In this document: positions 27,240-37,450 of the stretch, piece after piece
Layout: each line of letters starts with the position of its first letter
How positions within the stretch are numbered: position 1 is the first letter of the stretch
NCBI GenBank assembly: GCA_963816555.1
Contig: CAWFLD010000019.1
Coordinates: 1-64,000, forward strand
Length of the DNA stretch: 64,000 nt
Direction: 5' to 3'
Origin: Lutibaculum sp963816555
GTDB lineage: Bacteria; Pseudomonadota; Alphaproteobacteria; Rhizobiales; Tepidamorphaceae
Notes under the pieces: model-generated
Told to the model about the DNA's origin: nothing
Seen by the model: the letters and a program-made list of their open reading frames with translations, nothing else
The model's database searches: none
Made by a program: the position numbers and the translations under genes

Positions 27240-29656
27240 AGTTCACGCTCTCCTGGCTCAAGGAGCACCTCGACACCGACGCCTCGATCGACGAGATCGC
27301 CGAGAAGCTGTCGCTGATCGGCCTCGAGGTCGAGGAGGTGACGGACCCGGCGAAGGCGCTGGCGCCGTTCCGGACGGCGCATGTCGTCTCGGCCGAGCAG
27401 CACCCGAACGCCGACCGGCTCAGGGTCTGCATCGTCGACACCGGCACCGAGAGGCTGCAGGTCGTGTGCGGCGCGCCGAACGCGCGGGCCGGCATGAAGG
27501 GCGTGTTCGCGCCGTCGGGCACCCACATCCCCGGCACCGGCATCGACCTGAAGCCGACGAAGATCCGCGGCGTCGATTCCAACGGCATGCTCGTCTCCGA
27601 GCGCGAGATGGGCCTGTCGGACGAGCATTCCGGCATCATCGACCTGCCGGAGGACACGCCGGTCGGCGTGCCCTTCGCCGAGGTGCTGGGCCTCGACGAC
27701 CCGGTCTTCGACGTGGCGATCACGCCGAACCGGCCGGACGCGCTCGGCGTCTCCGGCATCGCCCGCGACCTCGCCGCCGCCGGCCTCGGCACGATCCGCA
27801 CGCCCGAGCCGGCGCGCATCCAGGGCAGCTTCCCCTGCCCGGTGAACGTCACGCTCGACCTCGGCGCCGACCGCCACCTCTGCCCCGCCTTCGCGCTGCG
27901 CCTGGTGCGCGGCGTGAAGAACGGGCCGTCGCCCGACTGGCTGAAGCGGCGGCTCGAGTCGATCGGCCTCAGGCCGATCAACGCGCTCGTCGACATCACC
28001 AACTTCATGACCTACGACCGCAACCGGCCGCTGCACGTCTTCGACGCCAACAAGGTGTCGGGCGACCTGGTGATCCGCCGCGGCCGGCCCGGCGAGACGC
28101 TGCTCGCCCTCGACGAGCGCACCTACGAGGTCGACGGGGACGTCGTCGTCATCACCGACGACAAGGGCATCGAATCGATCGCCGGCATCATGGGCGGCGA
28201 GGAATCGGGCTGCGACGAGACGACGACCGACGTGCTGATCGAGTCGGCGCTCTGGGACACCGGCAACATCGCCCGCTCCGGCCGCCGGCTCGGCATCAAC
28301 TCGGATGCCCGCTACCGCAACGAGCGCGGCATCGACCCCGCCTTCACCCTGCCCGGCCTCGACATGGCGACCGCCATGGTGATGGAGCTGTGCGGCGGCG
28401 AGGCGAGCGAGACCGTGCTCGCCGGCGAGATACCGGACCCGCAGAAGATCATCGTCTTCAAGCCGGCCGAGGTGGAGCGGCTCACCGGCCTCGACATCTC
28501 CTTCGTGGAGATGCGCGAGATCCTGCACGATCTCGGCTTCTGGATGACCGGCGAGGGCGAGAACGCCCGCGTCGCCGTGCCGACCTGGCGGCCCGACGTG
28601 CACGAGCTCGCCGACCTCGTCGAGGAGATCACCCGCATCGTCGGCGTCGACCGCGTGCCGACCGTGCCGCTGTCGCGGCCGGCCGGCGTCGCGAAGCCCG
28701 TGCTCACGCTGCTGCAGACGCGGGAGCGGCTGGCGCGGCGCACGCTCGCCGCCCGCGGCCTCGTCGAGGCGGTGACCTGGTCGTTCATCGCGCGCGAGCA
28801 CGCCGAGGCGTTCGGCGGCGGCAAGCCCGAGCTCGCCCTGTCGAACCCGATCTCGTCGGAGATGAGCGACATGCGGCCGAGCCTCCTGCCGGAGCTGCTG
28901 CTCGCCGGCCAGAGGAACGCCGACCGCGGCTTCCCGGACGTCGCCCTGTTCGAGGTCGGCGCCACCTATCGCGGCGACCGCCCGGAGGACCAGGAGGCGC
29001 TCGCCGCCGGCATCCGCCGCGGCAGCGCCAGGCCCGGCGGGGCAGGGCGGCACTGGTCGAACGGCGGCAAGGCCGCGCCCGTCGACGTGTTCGACGCCAA
29101 GGCCGACGCGCTCGACGTGCTGGCGCAGCTCGGCGCGCCGGTCGACTCCGTGCAGATCGAGCAGGGCGCGCCGTCCTGGTACCACCCCGGCCGCTCCGGC
29201 ACGGTGCGGCTGGGCCCGCGCGTGATCCTCGCCCAGTTCGGCGAGATCCATCCCGCGACGCTCCAGACGCTCGACATCGCCGGGCCCGTCGTCGGCTTCG
29301 AGGTCTTCCTCGACCGGCTGCCGCGGCCGAAGGCCAGGCCGACCCGGGCCAGGCCCGCGCTCGATGCCTCCGACCTGATGCCCGTCAGCCGCGACTTCGC
29401 CTTCGTCGTCGACGCGGCCACGCCGGCCGGCGACATGCTGAAGGCGGCGCGCAGCGTCGACCGCAACCTCGTCGCGGGAGCGAGCGTCTTCGACGTCTTC
29501 GAGGGCGCCTCGATCGGCGAGGGCAGGAAGTCGGTCGCCATCGAGGTGACGCTCCAGCCGCGCGAGCGCACCTTCACCGACGAGGAGCTCGAGGAGATCT
29601 CGTCGAAGATCGTCGAGGCGGTCCAGAAGAAGACGGGCGGCACCCTGCGCGGGTAG
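27236..29656 (+). CDS. pheT: Phenylalanyl-tRNA synthetase beta subunit
   Basis: 806 residues, intact. Domains in order: an N-terminal tRNA-binding EMAP-like fold (FRTAHVVSAEQHPNADRLRV, VVCGAPNARAGMKGVFAP), the B3/B4 editing domain (SIGLRPINALVDITNFMTY and IMGGEESGCDETTTDV), B5, a degenerate class II core, and the C-terminal ferredoxin-like anticodon domain (SRDFAFVVDAATPAGDM, RTFTDEELEEISSKIVEAVQ). The B3/B4 segment that usually reads SDARYRFERG has Asn for Phe here (SDARYRNERG). Coupled to pheS by a 4-base overlap and followed by a rho-independent terminator. Confidence 0.97.
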   Translation: MKFTLSWLKEHLDTDASIDEIAEKLSLIGLEVEEVTDPAKALAPFRTAHVVSAEQHPNADRLRVCIVDTGTERLQVVCGAPNARAGMKGVFAPSGTHIPGTGIDLKPTKIRGVDSNGMLVSEREMGLSDEHSGIIDLPEDTPVGVPFAEVLGLDDPVFDVAITPNRPDALGVSGIARDLAAAGLGTIRTPEPARIQGSFPCPVNVTLDLGADRHLCPAFALRLVRGVKNGPSPDWLKRRLESIGLRPINALVDITNFMTYDRNRPLHVFDANKVSGDLVIRRGRPGETLLALDERTYEVDGDVVVITDDKGIESIAGIMGGEESGCDETTTDVLIESALWDTGNIARSGRRLGINSDARYRNERGIDPAFTLPGLDMATAMVMELCGGEASETVLAGEIPDPQKIIVFKPAEVERLTGLDISFVEMREILHDLGFWMTGEGENARVAVPTWRPDVHELADLVEEITRIVGVDRVPTVPLSRPAGVAKPVLTLLQTRERLARRTLAARGLVEAVTWSFIAREHAEAFGGGKPELALSNPISSEMSDMRPSLLPELLLAGQRNADRGFPDVALFEVGATYRGDRPEDQEALAAGIRRGSARPGGAGRHWSNGGKAAPVDVFDAKADALDVLAQLGAPVDSVQIEQGAPSWYHPGRSGTVRLGPRVILAQFGEIHPATLQTLDIAGPVVGFEVFLDRLPRPKARPTRARPALDASDLMPVSRDFAFVVDAATPAGDMLKAARSVDRNLVAGASVFDVFEGASIGEGRKSVAIEVTLQPRERTFTDEELEEISSKIVEAVQKKTGGTLRG

Positions 29657-29669
29657 TGCCGTCATGCGT

Positions 29670-29697
29670 CGGCGGGAGCCTGCCTCCCGCCGATTTT
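29670..29697 (+). terminator. Rho-independent terminator of pheST
   Basis: CGGCGGGAG (29670-29678) pairs with CTCCCGCCG (29684-29692), loop of five, followed by ATTTT (29693-29697). It begins 13 bases past the pheT stop. Confidence 0.85.
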
Positions 29698-29849
29698 CCC
29701 TTTTGCGTGAGTCGTTTGCGCTTGACATGGGGGTCCGACGCCGGCGTCGCGACCGGCGGAATCAGGCGCGATTCCGGCCCGCCCCGATCGAATTGGTTCC
29801 GAATCGACCTGCCGGAATCCTGCAGGACTCACAGGCGGTTGATCCTTTT

Positions 29850-29894
29850 GTCCCGGATTCGTTCCCGTTTGAGTCACGGTGAACGAATCGGGAC
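29850..29894 (+). ncRNA. Long intergenic stem-loop, possible small-RNA element
   Basis: GTCCCGGATTCGTTC (29850-29864) pairs with GAACGAATCGGGAC (29881-29894): 14 base pairs with one bulged G. The 16-base loop can itself pair CCGT with ACGG. The surrounding 29698-29974 gap has no coding frame. A second hairpin ending in T residues follows. An untranslated RNA is an inference; an imperfect protein-binding palindrome is the alternative. Confidence 0.35.
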
Positions 29895-29922
29895 TCCGAA
29901 AGCGACTCTATTTCAAGGGCTT

Positions 29923-29969
29923 AACGGGGCGTGAAGAGAAACCGCTCGAATCGGATTCCGCCCCGTTTT
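29923..29969 (+). terminator. Hairpin with T run downstream of pheT gap
   Basis: AACGGGGCG (29923-29931) pairs with CGCCCCGTT (29959-29967), and the loop contains a second stem GAATC/GATTC around GG. TTTT spans 29966-29969. It faces the plus strand, where no protein gene lies between it and the pheT terminator. Read on the minus strand it would lie just past the mbfA stop. Confidence 0.5.
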
Positions 29970-29974
29970 CCGCC

Positions 29975-30949
29975 TCACGCGCTGCCGATCAGGAGCCCCG
30001 CGACGAAGACCAGCGCGCCGCCCACGGCCACCTGCGTGGCCGCGGCCAGCGGCGGCGTGTCCATGTAGCGCCAGCGCATCCACGAGATCGCCGCCAGCTC
30101 GACGATGACCACCGCGATCGCCAGCACCGTCGCCAGCATGAAGTCCGGGATCAGGTAGGGCAGGGTGTGCCCGAGCCCGCCGGCGGCCGTCATCAGGCCG
30201 GAGGCGAGGCCGCGGATCCACGGGCTGCCGCGGCCGGAGATCGCGCCGTCGTCCGACAGCGCCTCGGCGAAGCCCATCGAGATGCCGGCGCCCACCGCCG
30301 CGGCGAGGCCGACGAGGAAGGTCTGCCAGGTGTCGTGCGTCGCGAAGGCGGCGGCGAAGAGCGGCGCCAGCGTCGAGACCGAGCCGTCCATCAGGCCCGC
30401 CAGGCCCGGCTGCACGATCTGCAGGATGAACTGGCGGCGCTCCGTCTCGCCCTCGCTCGCCTGCGCCTCGTCCGTCAGGTGGCGCGCCTCGGCGTGAAGC
30501 GCCGTCTTCTCGTGGCCGCGCTCTGCCGCCGCGAGGTCGCCGAGCAGCTTCCGCGTCGCCGCGTCCCGCGCCTGCGCCGCGGCCTTCTCGTAGAAGCGCG
30601 CCGCCTCCTGCTCCATCGAGGCGGCCTCCGCGCGAACCGCGGCGACGCCGAGCGGCCGGCGCATCCAGAAGGGCCGGCGCGTCGTGAAGCCGCGCACGTC
30701 CTGCCGGCGCACCAGCGGGATGGTCTCGCCGAAGCGCTCGCGGAAGCGCGCGATCAGCGCCCGCCGGTGGCCGTCCTCCTCCGCGGCCATCTCGTCGAAC
30801 ATGGCGGCGCTGGCGGGAAACTCGTCGCGCAGGGCGGCGGCGTAGCTCGCGTAGATCTTGCCGTCCTCCTCCTCGGCGGTGATGGCCAGCGCCAGGATCT
30901 CGCGCTCGTCGAGCTCGGCGACGGACGGTCGTGTCGGGAAAAACTTCAC
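29975..30949 (-). CDS. mbfA: Iron exporter MbfA (membrane-bound ferritin, Er-VIT type)
   Basis: Exports ferrous iron across the inner membrane, protecting against iron and peroxide stress in Bradyrhizobium and Agrobacterium. 324 residues. The N-terminal ferritin-like (erythrin) domain carries paired ExxH-type metal ligands (TAEEEDGKIYASYAAAL, DEMAAEEDGHRRAL, EQEAARFYEKAAAQ, DLAAAERGHEKTAL). The C-terminal half is a VIT1/CCC1-type membrane domain (LAGLMDGSVSTLAPLFAAAF, AAVGAGISMGFAEALSDDG, LPYLIPDFMLATVLAIAV). The start is GTG 30949, seven bases after GGAG. An Irr-type palindrome lies 15 bases upstream of the start, fitting iron-controlled repression. Confidence 0.95.
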   Translation of the reverse strand: MKFFPTRPSVAELDEREILALAITAEEEDGKIYASYAAALRDEFPASAAMFDEMAAEEDGHRRALIARFRERFGETIPLVRRQDVRGFTTRRPFWMRRPLGVAAVRAEAASMEQEAARFYEKAAAQARDAATRKLLGDLAAAERGHEKTALHAEARHLTDEAQASEGETERRQFILQIVQPGLAGLMDGSVSTLAPLFAAAFATHDTWQTFLVGLAAAVGAGISMGFAEALSDDGAISGRGSPWIRGLASGLMTAAGGLGHTLPYLIPDFMLATVLAIAVVIVELAAISWMRWRYMDTPPLAAATQVAVGGALVFVAGLLIGSA

Positions 30950-30964
30950 CTTCAGACTCCGATT

Positions 30965-30979
30965 TTAGAATTGTTCTAA
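30965..30979. promoter_or_regulatory. Iron control element (Irr box) of mbfA
   Basis: A perfect palindrome TTAGAA-TTG-TTCTAA directly upstream of the mbfA start codon. It matches the iron control element bound by the regulator Irr in rhizobia, where Irr represses mbfA when iron is scarce. The AT-rich sequence stands out from the surrounding GC-rich DNA. Irr itself is not encoded in this window. Confidence 0.85.
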
Positions 30980-31136
30980 GTTATTCCCTTTCCGCTGCGG
31001 CCGCAACGGCGTGTCCGGATCCGCCCGTGGCGGAACGGGCGGGGGCGGGGCCCGCGCACGCTGCGGCGCGTCATGATCGGCGGTGGCCGGGAAGACGGGA
31101 GGCGGAAGGGGCGGCCCGCGGTTGTGGAGGCGGCGT

Positions 31137-31165
31137 CTTGCGGCCCAAAAATGCCCTTCTTATAT
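31137..31165 (+). promoter_or_regulatory. Heat-shock (RpoH) promoter of dnaK
   Basis: CTTG (31137-31140), 18 bases, then CTTATAT (31159-31165) matches the alphaproteobacterial RpoH pattern CTTG-N17/18-CYTATNT. It lies about 150 bases before dnaK, leaving an untranslated leader. No CIRCE palindrome was seen. Confidence 0.75.
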
Positions 31166-31312
31166 AGCCGACAGCCTCGCGGCCCATGTGGCGCCGCCGG
31201 GCATCATCGTTATTTCGAGGGGGGCCGTTCCAGACCCCTGTCAAACCAGTCAACACTGGGCCGGGCGCCTCCATGAGGGCCCGGACGGCCTGCCAGAAGA
31301 AAGGTTCGAGAT

Positions 31313-33232
<1,920 letters not shown>

Positions 33233-33250
33233 TCCGGCAGGACGAAACGA

Positions 33251-33283
33251 CAGGGCCCGCGCTCTTCCCGAGCGCGGGCCCTG
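33251..33283 (+). terminator. Long hairpin between dnaK and dnaJ
   Basis: CAGGGCCCGCGCTC (33251-33264) pairs perfectly over 14 bp with GAGCGCGGGCCCTG (33270-33283), loop TTCCC. No T run follows, so it may attenuate or protect the dnaK 3' end rather than terminate fully, giving more DnaK than DnaJ. Confidence 0.6.
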
Positions 33284-33460
33284 CGGCATCGACCGGCAGG
33301 CGGCGGCGCGACCGACGCCTGGCCGGCCGATTTTATTGCTCGGACCCCGGCCGAGACCGGGAATCGATGGTTAACAAATTGAAAACGGGACGATGCGACC
33401 TTCCGGCCGCGCCGGTGGCACAGGCCATCGTGCTGATCGCTCGTGAGGTCCTCTGACGCC

Positions 33461-34601
33461 ATGGCAAAGCGCGACTATTACGAAACGCTCGGCATCGAAC
33501 GCGGCGCGGGCGACGCGGACGTCAAGCGGGCTTTCCGCAAGCTCGCCATGCAGTACCACCCGGACAAGAACCCGGGCGACACCGACTCGGAGCACCGCTT
33601 CAAGGAGATCAACGAGGCCTACGAGGCCCTGAAGGATCCCCAGAAGCGCGCCGCCTACGACCGGTTCGGCCACGCCGCCTTCGAGAACGGCGGCGGCGGG
33701 CCCGGCTTCCACGGCGGCTTCGGCAACGACTTCGCCTCCTCCATGTCGGACATCTTCGACGACCTGTTCGGCGACATGATGGGCCGCCGCGGCGCGCGCA
33801 ACGCCCGCCAGCGCGGCGCCGACCTGCGCTACGACATGGAGATCACGCTCGAGGAGGCGTTCCACGGCAAGGCCGCGGAGATCCGCGTGCCGACGAGCGT
33901 CACCTGCGACATCTGCACCGGCTCCGGCGCCAAGCCCGGCACCAGCCCGAAGACCTGCCCGACCTGCGGCGGCTCGGGCCGCATCCGGGCGCAGCAGGGC
34001 TTCTTCGCCATCGAGCGCGCCTGCATCTCCTGCCAGGGCCGCGGCGAGGTGATCGAGGATCCCTGCCAGGGCTGCGGCGGCACCGGCCGCCAGACGAAGG
34101 AGCGCACGCTCTCCATCAGCATCCCGAAGGGCGTCGAGGACGGCACCCGCATCCGGCTCGCCGAGGAGGGCGAGGCGGGCATGCGCGGCGGGCCGGCCGG
34201 GCGACCTCTACATCTTCCTGTCGATCAGGCCGCACGACATCTTCCAGCGCGACGGCGCGGACCTGTTCTGCCGCGTGCCGATCTCGATCACCACCGCCGC
34301 GCTCGGCGGCCAGATCGAGGTGCCGACGCTCGACGGCGGCCGCTCGCGCGTGAAGATCCCGCCGGGCACCCAGAGCGGCAAGCAGTTCCGGCTCGCCGGC
34401 AAGGGCATGCCGGTGCTGCGGTCGACCCATCACGGCGATCTCTACGTGCAGTCGCTGGTCGAGACGCCGGTCAATCTGAGCCGCCGGCAGAAGGAGCTCC
34501 TCGAGGAGTTCGAGCGCGCCTCGTCGACGGAATCGAACCATCCCGAGTCCGAGGGCTTCTTCGCAAAGGTACGCGAGTTCTGGGACGGCCTGAGCGGCTG
34601 A
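33461..34601 (+). CDS. dnaJ: Chaperone protein DnaJ (one frameshift)
   Basis: The Hsp40 partner that delivers substrates to DnaK and stimulates its ATPase. The J domain carries the HPD motif in MQYHPDKNPGD. A Gly/Phe-rich linker follows, then four zinc-finger repeats (CDICTGSG, CPTCGGSG, CISCQGRG, CQGCGGTG), and then the substrate domain. The frame breaks at about 34200, where GCCGGGCGAC should read GCCGGCGAC to give PAGDLYIFLSIRPHDIFQRD; the remainder runs to the stop at 34601. The span is exactly one base too long for 379 residues. DnaJ is expected to be functional, so a sequence error is the simplest reading. Confidence 0.95.
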
Positions 34602-34637
34602 CGCCGGCCGGCACGAGAGCAAGGACAAGAGGGCGAG

Positions 34638-35238
34638 ATGGCACTGGAAAACGCGCGTGATCCCAAGGCACTGATCCAGGACGAGCTCGTCTTCGTGCGG
34701 GAATGGATCGGCAATCCGCTCCGCACCGGCGCCGTCAGCCCGAGCGGCCGCTGGCTCGCCCGCGCCATGGCCGGGGAGGTCGATCCCGAGGGCACCGCGC
34801 CCGTCGTCGAGCTCGGCCCCGGCACCGGCGTCTTCACCAAGGCGCTGATCGACCACGGCGTGGCGGAAGAGCGGCTGATCCTCGTCGAGGCGAACCGCGA
34901 CTTCGCCCGCATGCTCGGCCGCCGCTTCCCCCGCGCCCGCATCGTGCGCGGCGACGCCTACGCGATCGGCCGCCATCTCGACGAGCTCGGCGAGAGCCGG
35001 CGTCGCGGCCGTGGTCACCGGCCTGCCGCTCCTGACGAAGCCGATGGAGCAGCGCGTGGCGCTGATCGAGACCTGCCTCGACCGCGCCGAGCCCGGCGCC
35101 CCGATCATCCAGTTCACCTATGCGCTGAAGCCGCCGGCGCCGGCCGAGCTCGGCTCCTACGACGTCCGGCGCGGCCGGCGCGTGCTGATGAACTTCCCGC
35201 CCGCCACCGTCTGGGTCTACACCCGCCCCTCCGCCTGA
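34638..35238 (+). CDS. PmtA-like phospholipid/SAM methyltransferase (one frameshift)
   Basis: About 199 residues. PVVELGPGTGVFTKALIDHG is motif I, LILVEANRDFARMLGRRFP motif II, and IVRGDAYAI a conserved acidic site. After a shift near 35000, AAVVTGLPLLTKPMEQRVAL restores the post-motif loop, and FTYALKPPAPAEL with a Trp-rich C-terminus ends at 35238. The pattern matches the short rhizobial phosphatidylethanolamine N-methyltransferases and rRNA adenine dimethylase-like proteins that sit between dnaJ and pyrF in many alphaproteobacteria. Substrate assignment to phospholipid is by that context only. The span is one base over. Confidence 0.75.
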
Positions 35239-35340
35239 CGGCGCGCAAGGCCCGCAAGCGGGTCTGAAAGCGGGCTTGGCAGCATCTTCGCCCATCGTTA
35301 TTGCTGGCCGCGGAACGGCATTCGCGGGAGACGTGACGGC

Positions 35341-36039
35341 ATGGCGATCAGGGGGCAGGACCGGCTTATCGTGGCGCTCGACCTGCCGGACGTCGCCGCC
35401 GCGCGCACCCTGGTCGGCCAGCTCGGCCCGACCGTGCGCTGGTACAAGATCGGCATGCAGCTCGTCTTCTCCGGCGACGGCCTGCCGCTGGCGCGCGAGC
35501 TGACGCGGGAAGGCAAGCACGTCTTCCTCGACATGAAGCTTCTCGACATTCCCAACACCGTCGCGAACGCGGTGGAGAACATCGCCCGGCTCGGCGTCGC
35601 GATGACGACGATCCACGCCTATCCGCAGACGATGCGGGCGGCCGCCGAGGCGGCGCAGGGCACCGACCTCAAGCTGCTCGGCGTCTCGGTGCTGACGAGC
35701 CTCGACCAGGAGGATCTCGCGCAGAGCGGCTACGCGCTGCCGCTCGGCGACCTCGTGCAGCGGCGCGCCCAGCAGGCGCAGCATGCCGGGATGGACGGCC
35801 TCGTCTGCTCGCCGGCCGAGGTCGGCCAGGTGCGCCGCCTCGTCGGCCCCGACTTCCGCATCGTCGTCCCCGGCATCCGGCCGGAGGGCGCGGCGACCGG
35901 CGACCAGAAGCGGGTCGCCACCGCGCGCAAGGCGATCCGCGAGGGCGCGAGCCATCTCGTCGTCGGGCGGCCGATCGTGCAGGCCGAGAACCCGCTGGCA
36001 GCGGCACGGAAGATGATCGCCGAGATCGAATCGGCGTGA
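35341..36039 (+). CDS. pyrF: Orotidine 5'-phosphate decarboxylase
   Basis: Decarboxylates OMP to UMP, the last step of pyrimidine synthesis. 232 residues. The catalytic DxKxxD tetrad is seen in VFLDMKLLDIPNTV, with LIVALDLPD at the N-terminus, FRIVVPGIRP for phosphate binding and HLVVGRPIVQAENPL at the C-terminus. It lies about 100 bases after the methyltransferase and 27 bases before the DUF1330 gene. A GC hairpin region (35250-35280) precedes it. Confidence 0.97.
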   Translation: MAIRGQDRLIVALDLPDVAAARTLVGQLGPTVRWYKIGMQLVFSGDGLPLARELTREGKHVFLDMKLLDIPNTVANAVENIARLGVAMTTIHAYPQTMRAAAEAAQGTDLKLLGVSVLTSLDQEDLAQSGYALPLGDLVQRRAQQAQHAGMDGLVCSPAEVGQVRRLVGPDFRIVVPGIRPEGAATGDQKRVATARKAIREGASHLVVGRPIVQAENPLAAARKMIAEIESA

Positions 36040-36066
36040 GACGCGAAGCGAAACAGGGAGCGTGAG

Positions 36067-36366
36067 ATGGCGAAGGGATACTGGATCGGGCACGTCCGGG
36101 TGAAGGATCCGGAGGGCTACAAGAGGTACGTCGCGGCCAACGCGGCGGCCTTCGCGAAGTACAACGGGCGCTTCCTGGTCCGTGGCGGCCGCCACGAGAT
36201 GATGAGCGGCGAGATCGCGGGCGACCGCCACGTGGTGATCGAGTTCGCGGACTACGACACCGCCCTCGCCTGCTACCGCTCGCCGGAATACCAGCACGCC
36301 ATCGAGGTGCGCGGCGACGCGGCGGACGTCAACCTCATGGTCGTCGAGGGCTACGACCCGGCATGA
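36067..36366 (+). CDS. DUF1330 family protein
   Basis: 99 residues, a dimeric alpha/beta-barrel ferredoxin-like fold of unknown function. AKGYWIGHVRVKDPEGYKRY and FLVRGGRHEMMSGEIAGDRH are the family hallmarks, with VVIEFADYDTALACYRSPEY and the C-terminal VVEGYD. GGGAGCGTGAG precedes ATG 36067. It sits between pyrF and dapB, the usual position in Hyphomicrobiales, which suggests co-transcription but says nothing of function. Confidence 0.9.
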   Translation: MAKGYWIGHVRVKDPEGYKRYVAANAAAFAKYNGRFLVRGGRHEMMSGEIAGDRHVVIEFADYDTALACYRSPEYQHAIEVRGDAADVNLMVVEGYDPA

Positions 36367-36410
36367 TGGCGGGCCGCCGACGGAGCCGGCTCCGGCTGCG
36401 CGTGCCGTGT

Positions 36411-36540
36411 CCCCACCTCCCCCTCGATGGGGGAGGTCGGCCCGCAGGGCCGGGTGGGGGTGGAGCCGCTTGCGCCGAGCCTGCCGCCTCACCCCACCCC
36501 GGGCTTCGCCCGACCCTCCCCCTCGAGGGGAGGGTGCAGG
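36411..36540. repeat. Palindromic intergenic repeat element
   Basis: A string of GC-rich hairpins: ACCTCCCCC (36415-36423) with GGGGGAGGT (36429-36437), GGCCCGCAGGGCC, CGGGCTTCGCCCG, and ACCCTCCCC (36513-36521) with GGGGAGGGT (36527-36535). The outer two hairpins are near-copies of each other. Such mosaic palindromes recur between genes in many alphaproteobacterial chromosomes. It fills most of the gap between the DUF1330 gene and dapB. Confidence 0.75.
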
Positions 36541-36607
36541 CCGTGCCCCTTGCTTGTCTTCTCGGGCAGCGACGACGCCTGACGGAAGCGGAAAGAGGAA
36601 CCGCAGC

Positions 36608-37420
36608 ATGAGCGACATGCGGCTGATCGTGGTCGGCGCGGGCGGGCGCATGGGGCGCAACCTCGTGCGCGCCATCGCGGAGACGGACGGCGCGGTGCTG
36701 GCCGGGGCGATCGAGCGCGAGGGCTCGGAGCATCTGGGGCGCGACGCCGGCGAACTGGCCGGCGTCGGCGCGCTCGGCGTCGGGATCGTCGACGACCCGC
36801 TGCCGGTCTTCGCGAAGGCCGACGGCGTGCTCGACTTCACGGCGCCGGCGGCGACGCTCGCCTTCGCCGAGCTCGCCGCGCAGGCGCGCATCGTCCACGT
36901 CATCGGCACGACCGGCCTGTCGGAGGACGACATCGCGAAGCTCGAGCCGGCCTCGCGCCACGCCGTCATCGTGCGCTCGGGCAACATGAGCCTCGGCGTC
37001 AACCTGCTCGCCGCGCTGACGAAGAAGGTCGCCGCGGCGCTCGACGTCTCCTTCGACATCGAGATCCTCGAGATGCACCACCGCAACAAGGTCGACGCGC
37101 CGTCGGGCACCGCGCTGCTGCTCGGCGAGGCGGCGGCGGAGGGGCGCGGCGTCGACCTGTCGGAGCACAGCGCCCGCGCCCGCGACGGCCACACCGGCGC
37201 CCGCAGGGACGGCGACATCGGCTTCGCCTCGCTGCGCGGCGGCTCGGTGATCGGCGAGCACAGCGTCGTGTTCGCCGGCCCGGCGGAGCGGCTCGTCCTG
37301 CAGCACATCGCCGAGGACCGCGGCATCTTCGCGCGCGGCGCGGTGAAGGCCGCGCTCTGGGGCAAGGGCCGCAAGCCCGGCCACTACTCGATGGCCGACG
37401 TCCTGGGCATCACCGACTGA
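36608..37420 (+). CDS. dapB: 4-hydroxy-tetrahydrodipicolinate reductase
   Basis: NAD(P)H-dependent step of lysine and diaminopimelate synthesis. 270 residues. MRLIVVGAGGRMGRNLVRAI binds the nucleotide, VIGTTGLSEDDIAKLE and VRSGNMSLGVNLL are conserved, and the catalytic segment EMHHRNKVDAPSGTALLLGE holds the His-His/Lys pair. The C-terminus IFARGAVKAALWGKGRKPGHY is typical. ATG 36608 is used; an upstream in-frame extension runs into the palindromic repeat and is not protein-like. Confidence 0.97.
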   Translation: MSDMRLIVVGAGGRMGRNLVRAIAETDGAVLAGAIEREGSEHLGRDAGELAGVGALGVGIVDDPLPVFAKADGVLDFTAPAATLAFAELAAQARIVHVIGTTGLSEDDIAKLEPASRHAVIVRSGNMSLGVNLLAALTKKVAAALDVSFDIEILEMHHRNKVDAPSGTALLLGEAAAEGRGVDLSEHSARARDGHTGARRDGDIGFASLRGGSVIGEHSVVFAGPAERLVLQHIAEDRGIFARGAVKAALWGKGRKPGHYSMADVLGITD

Positions 37421-37450
37421 CACGCGAAAGAATCCGGAGAGAAACGCGAC

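Noticed and set aside
27185..29728. 847-residue minus-strand open frame across pheT
   Set aside because: Antisense shadow; pheT is unmistakable and coupled to pheS.
29720..29750. TTGACA at about 29720 as promoter of a small RNA
   Set aside because: No acceptable -10 element follows at 16-18 bases, so only the hairpins were reported.
33251..33283. CIRCE/HrcA operator
   Set aside because: The palindrome is pure GC with a 5-base loop and lies after dnaK; it lacks the TTAGCACTC arms.
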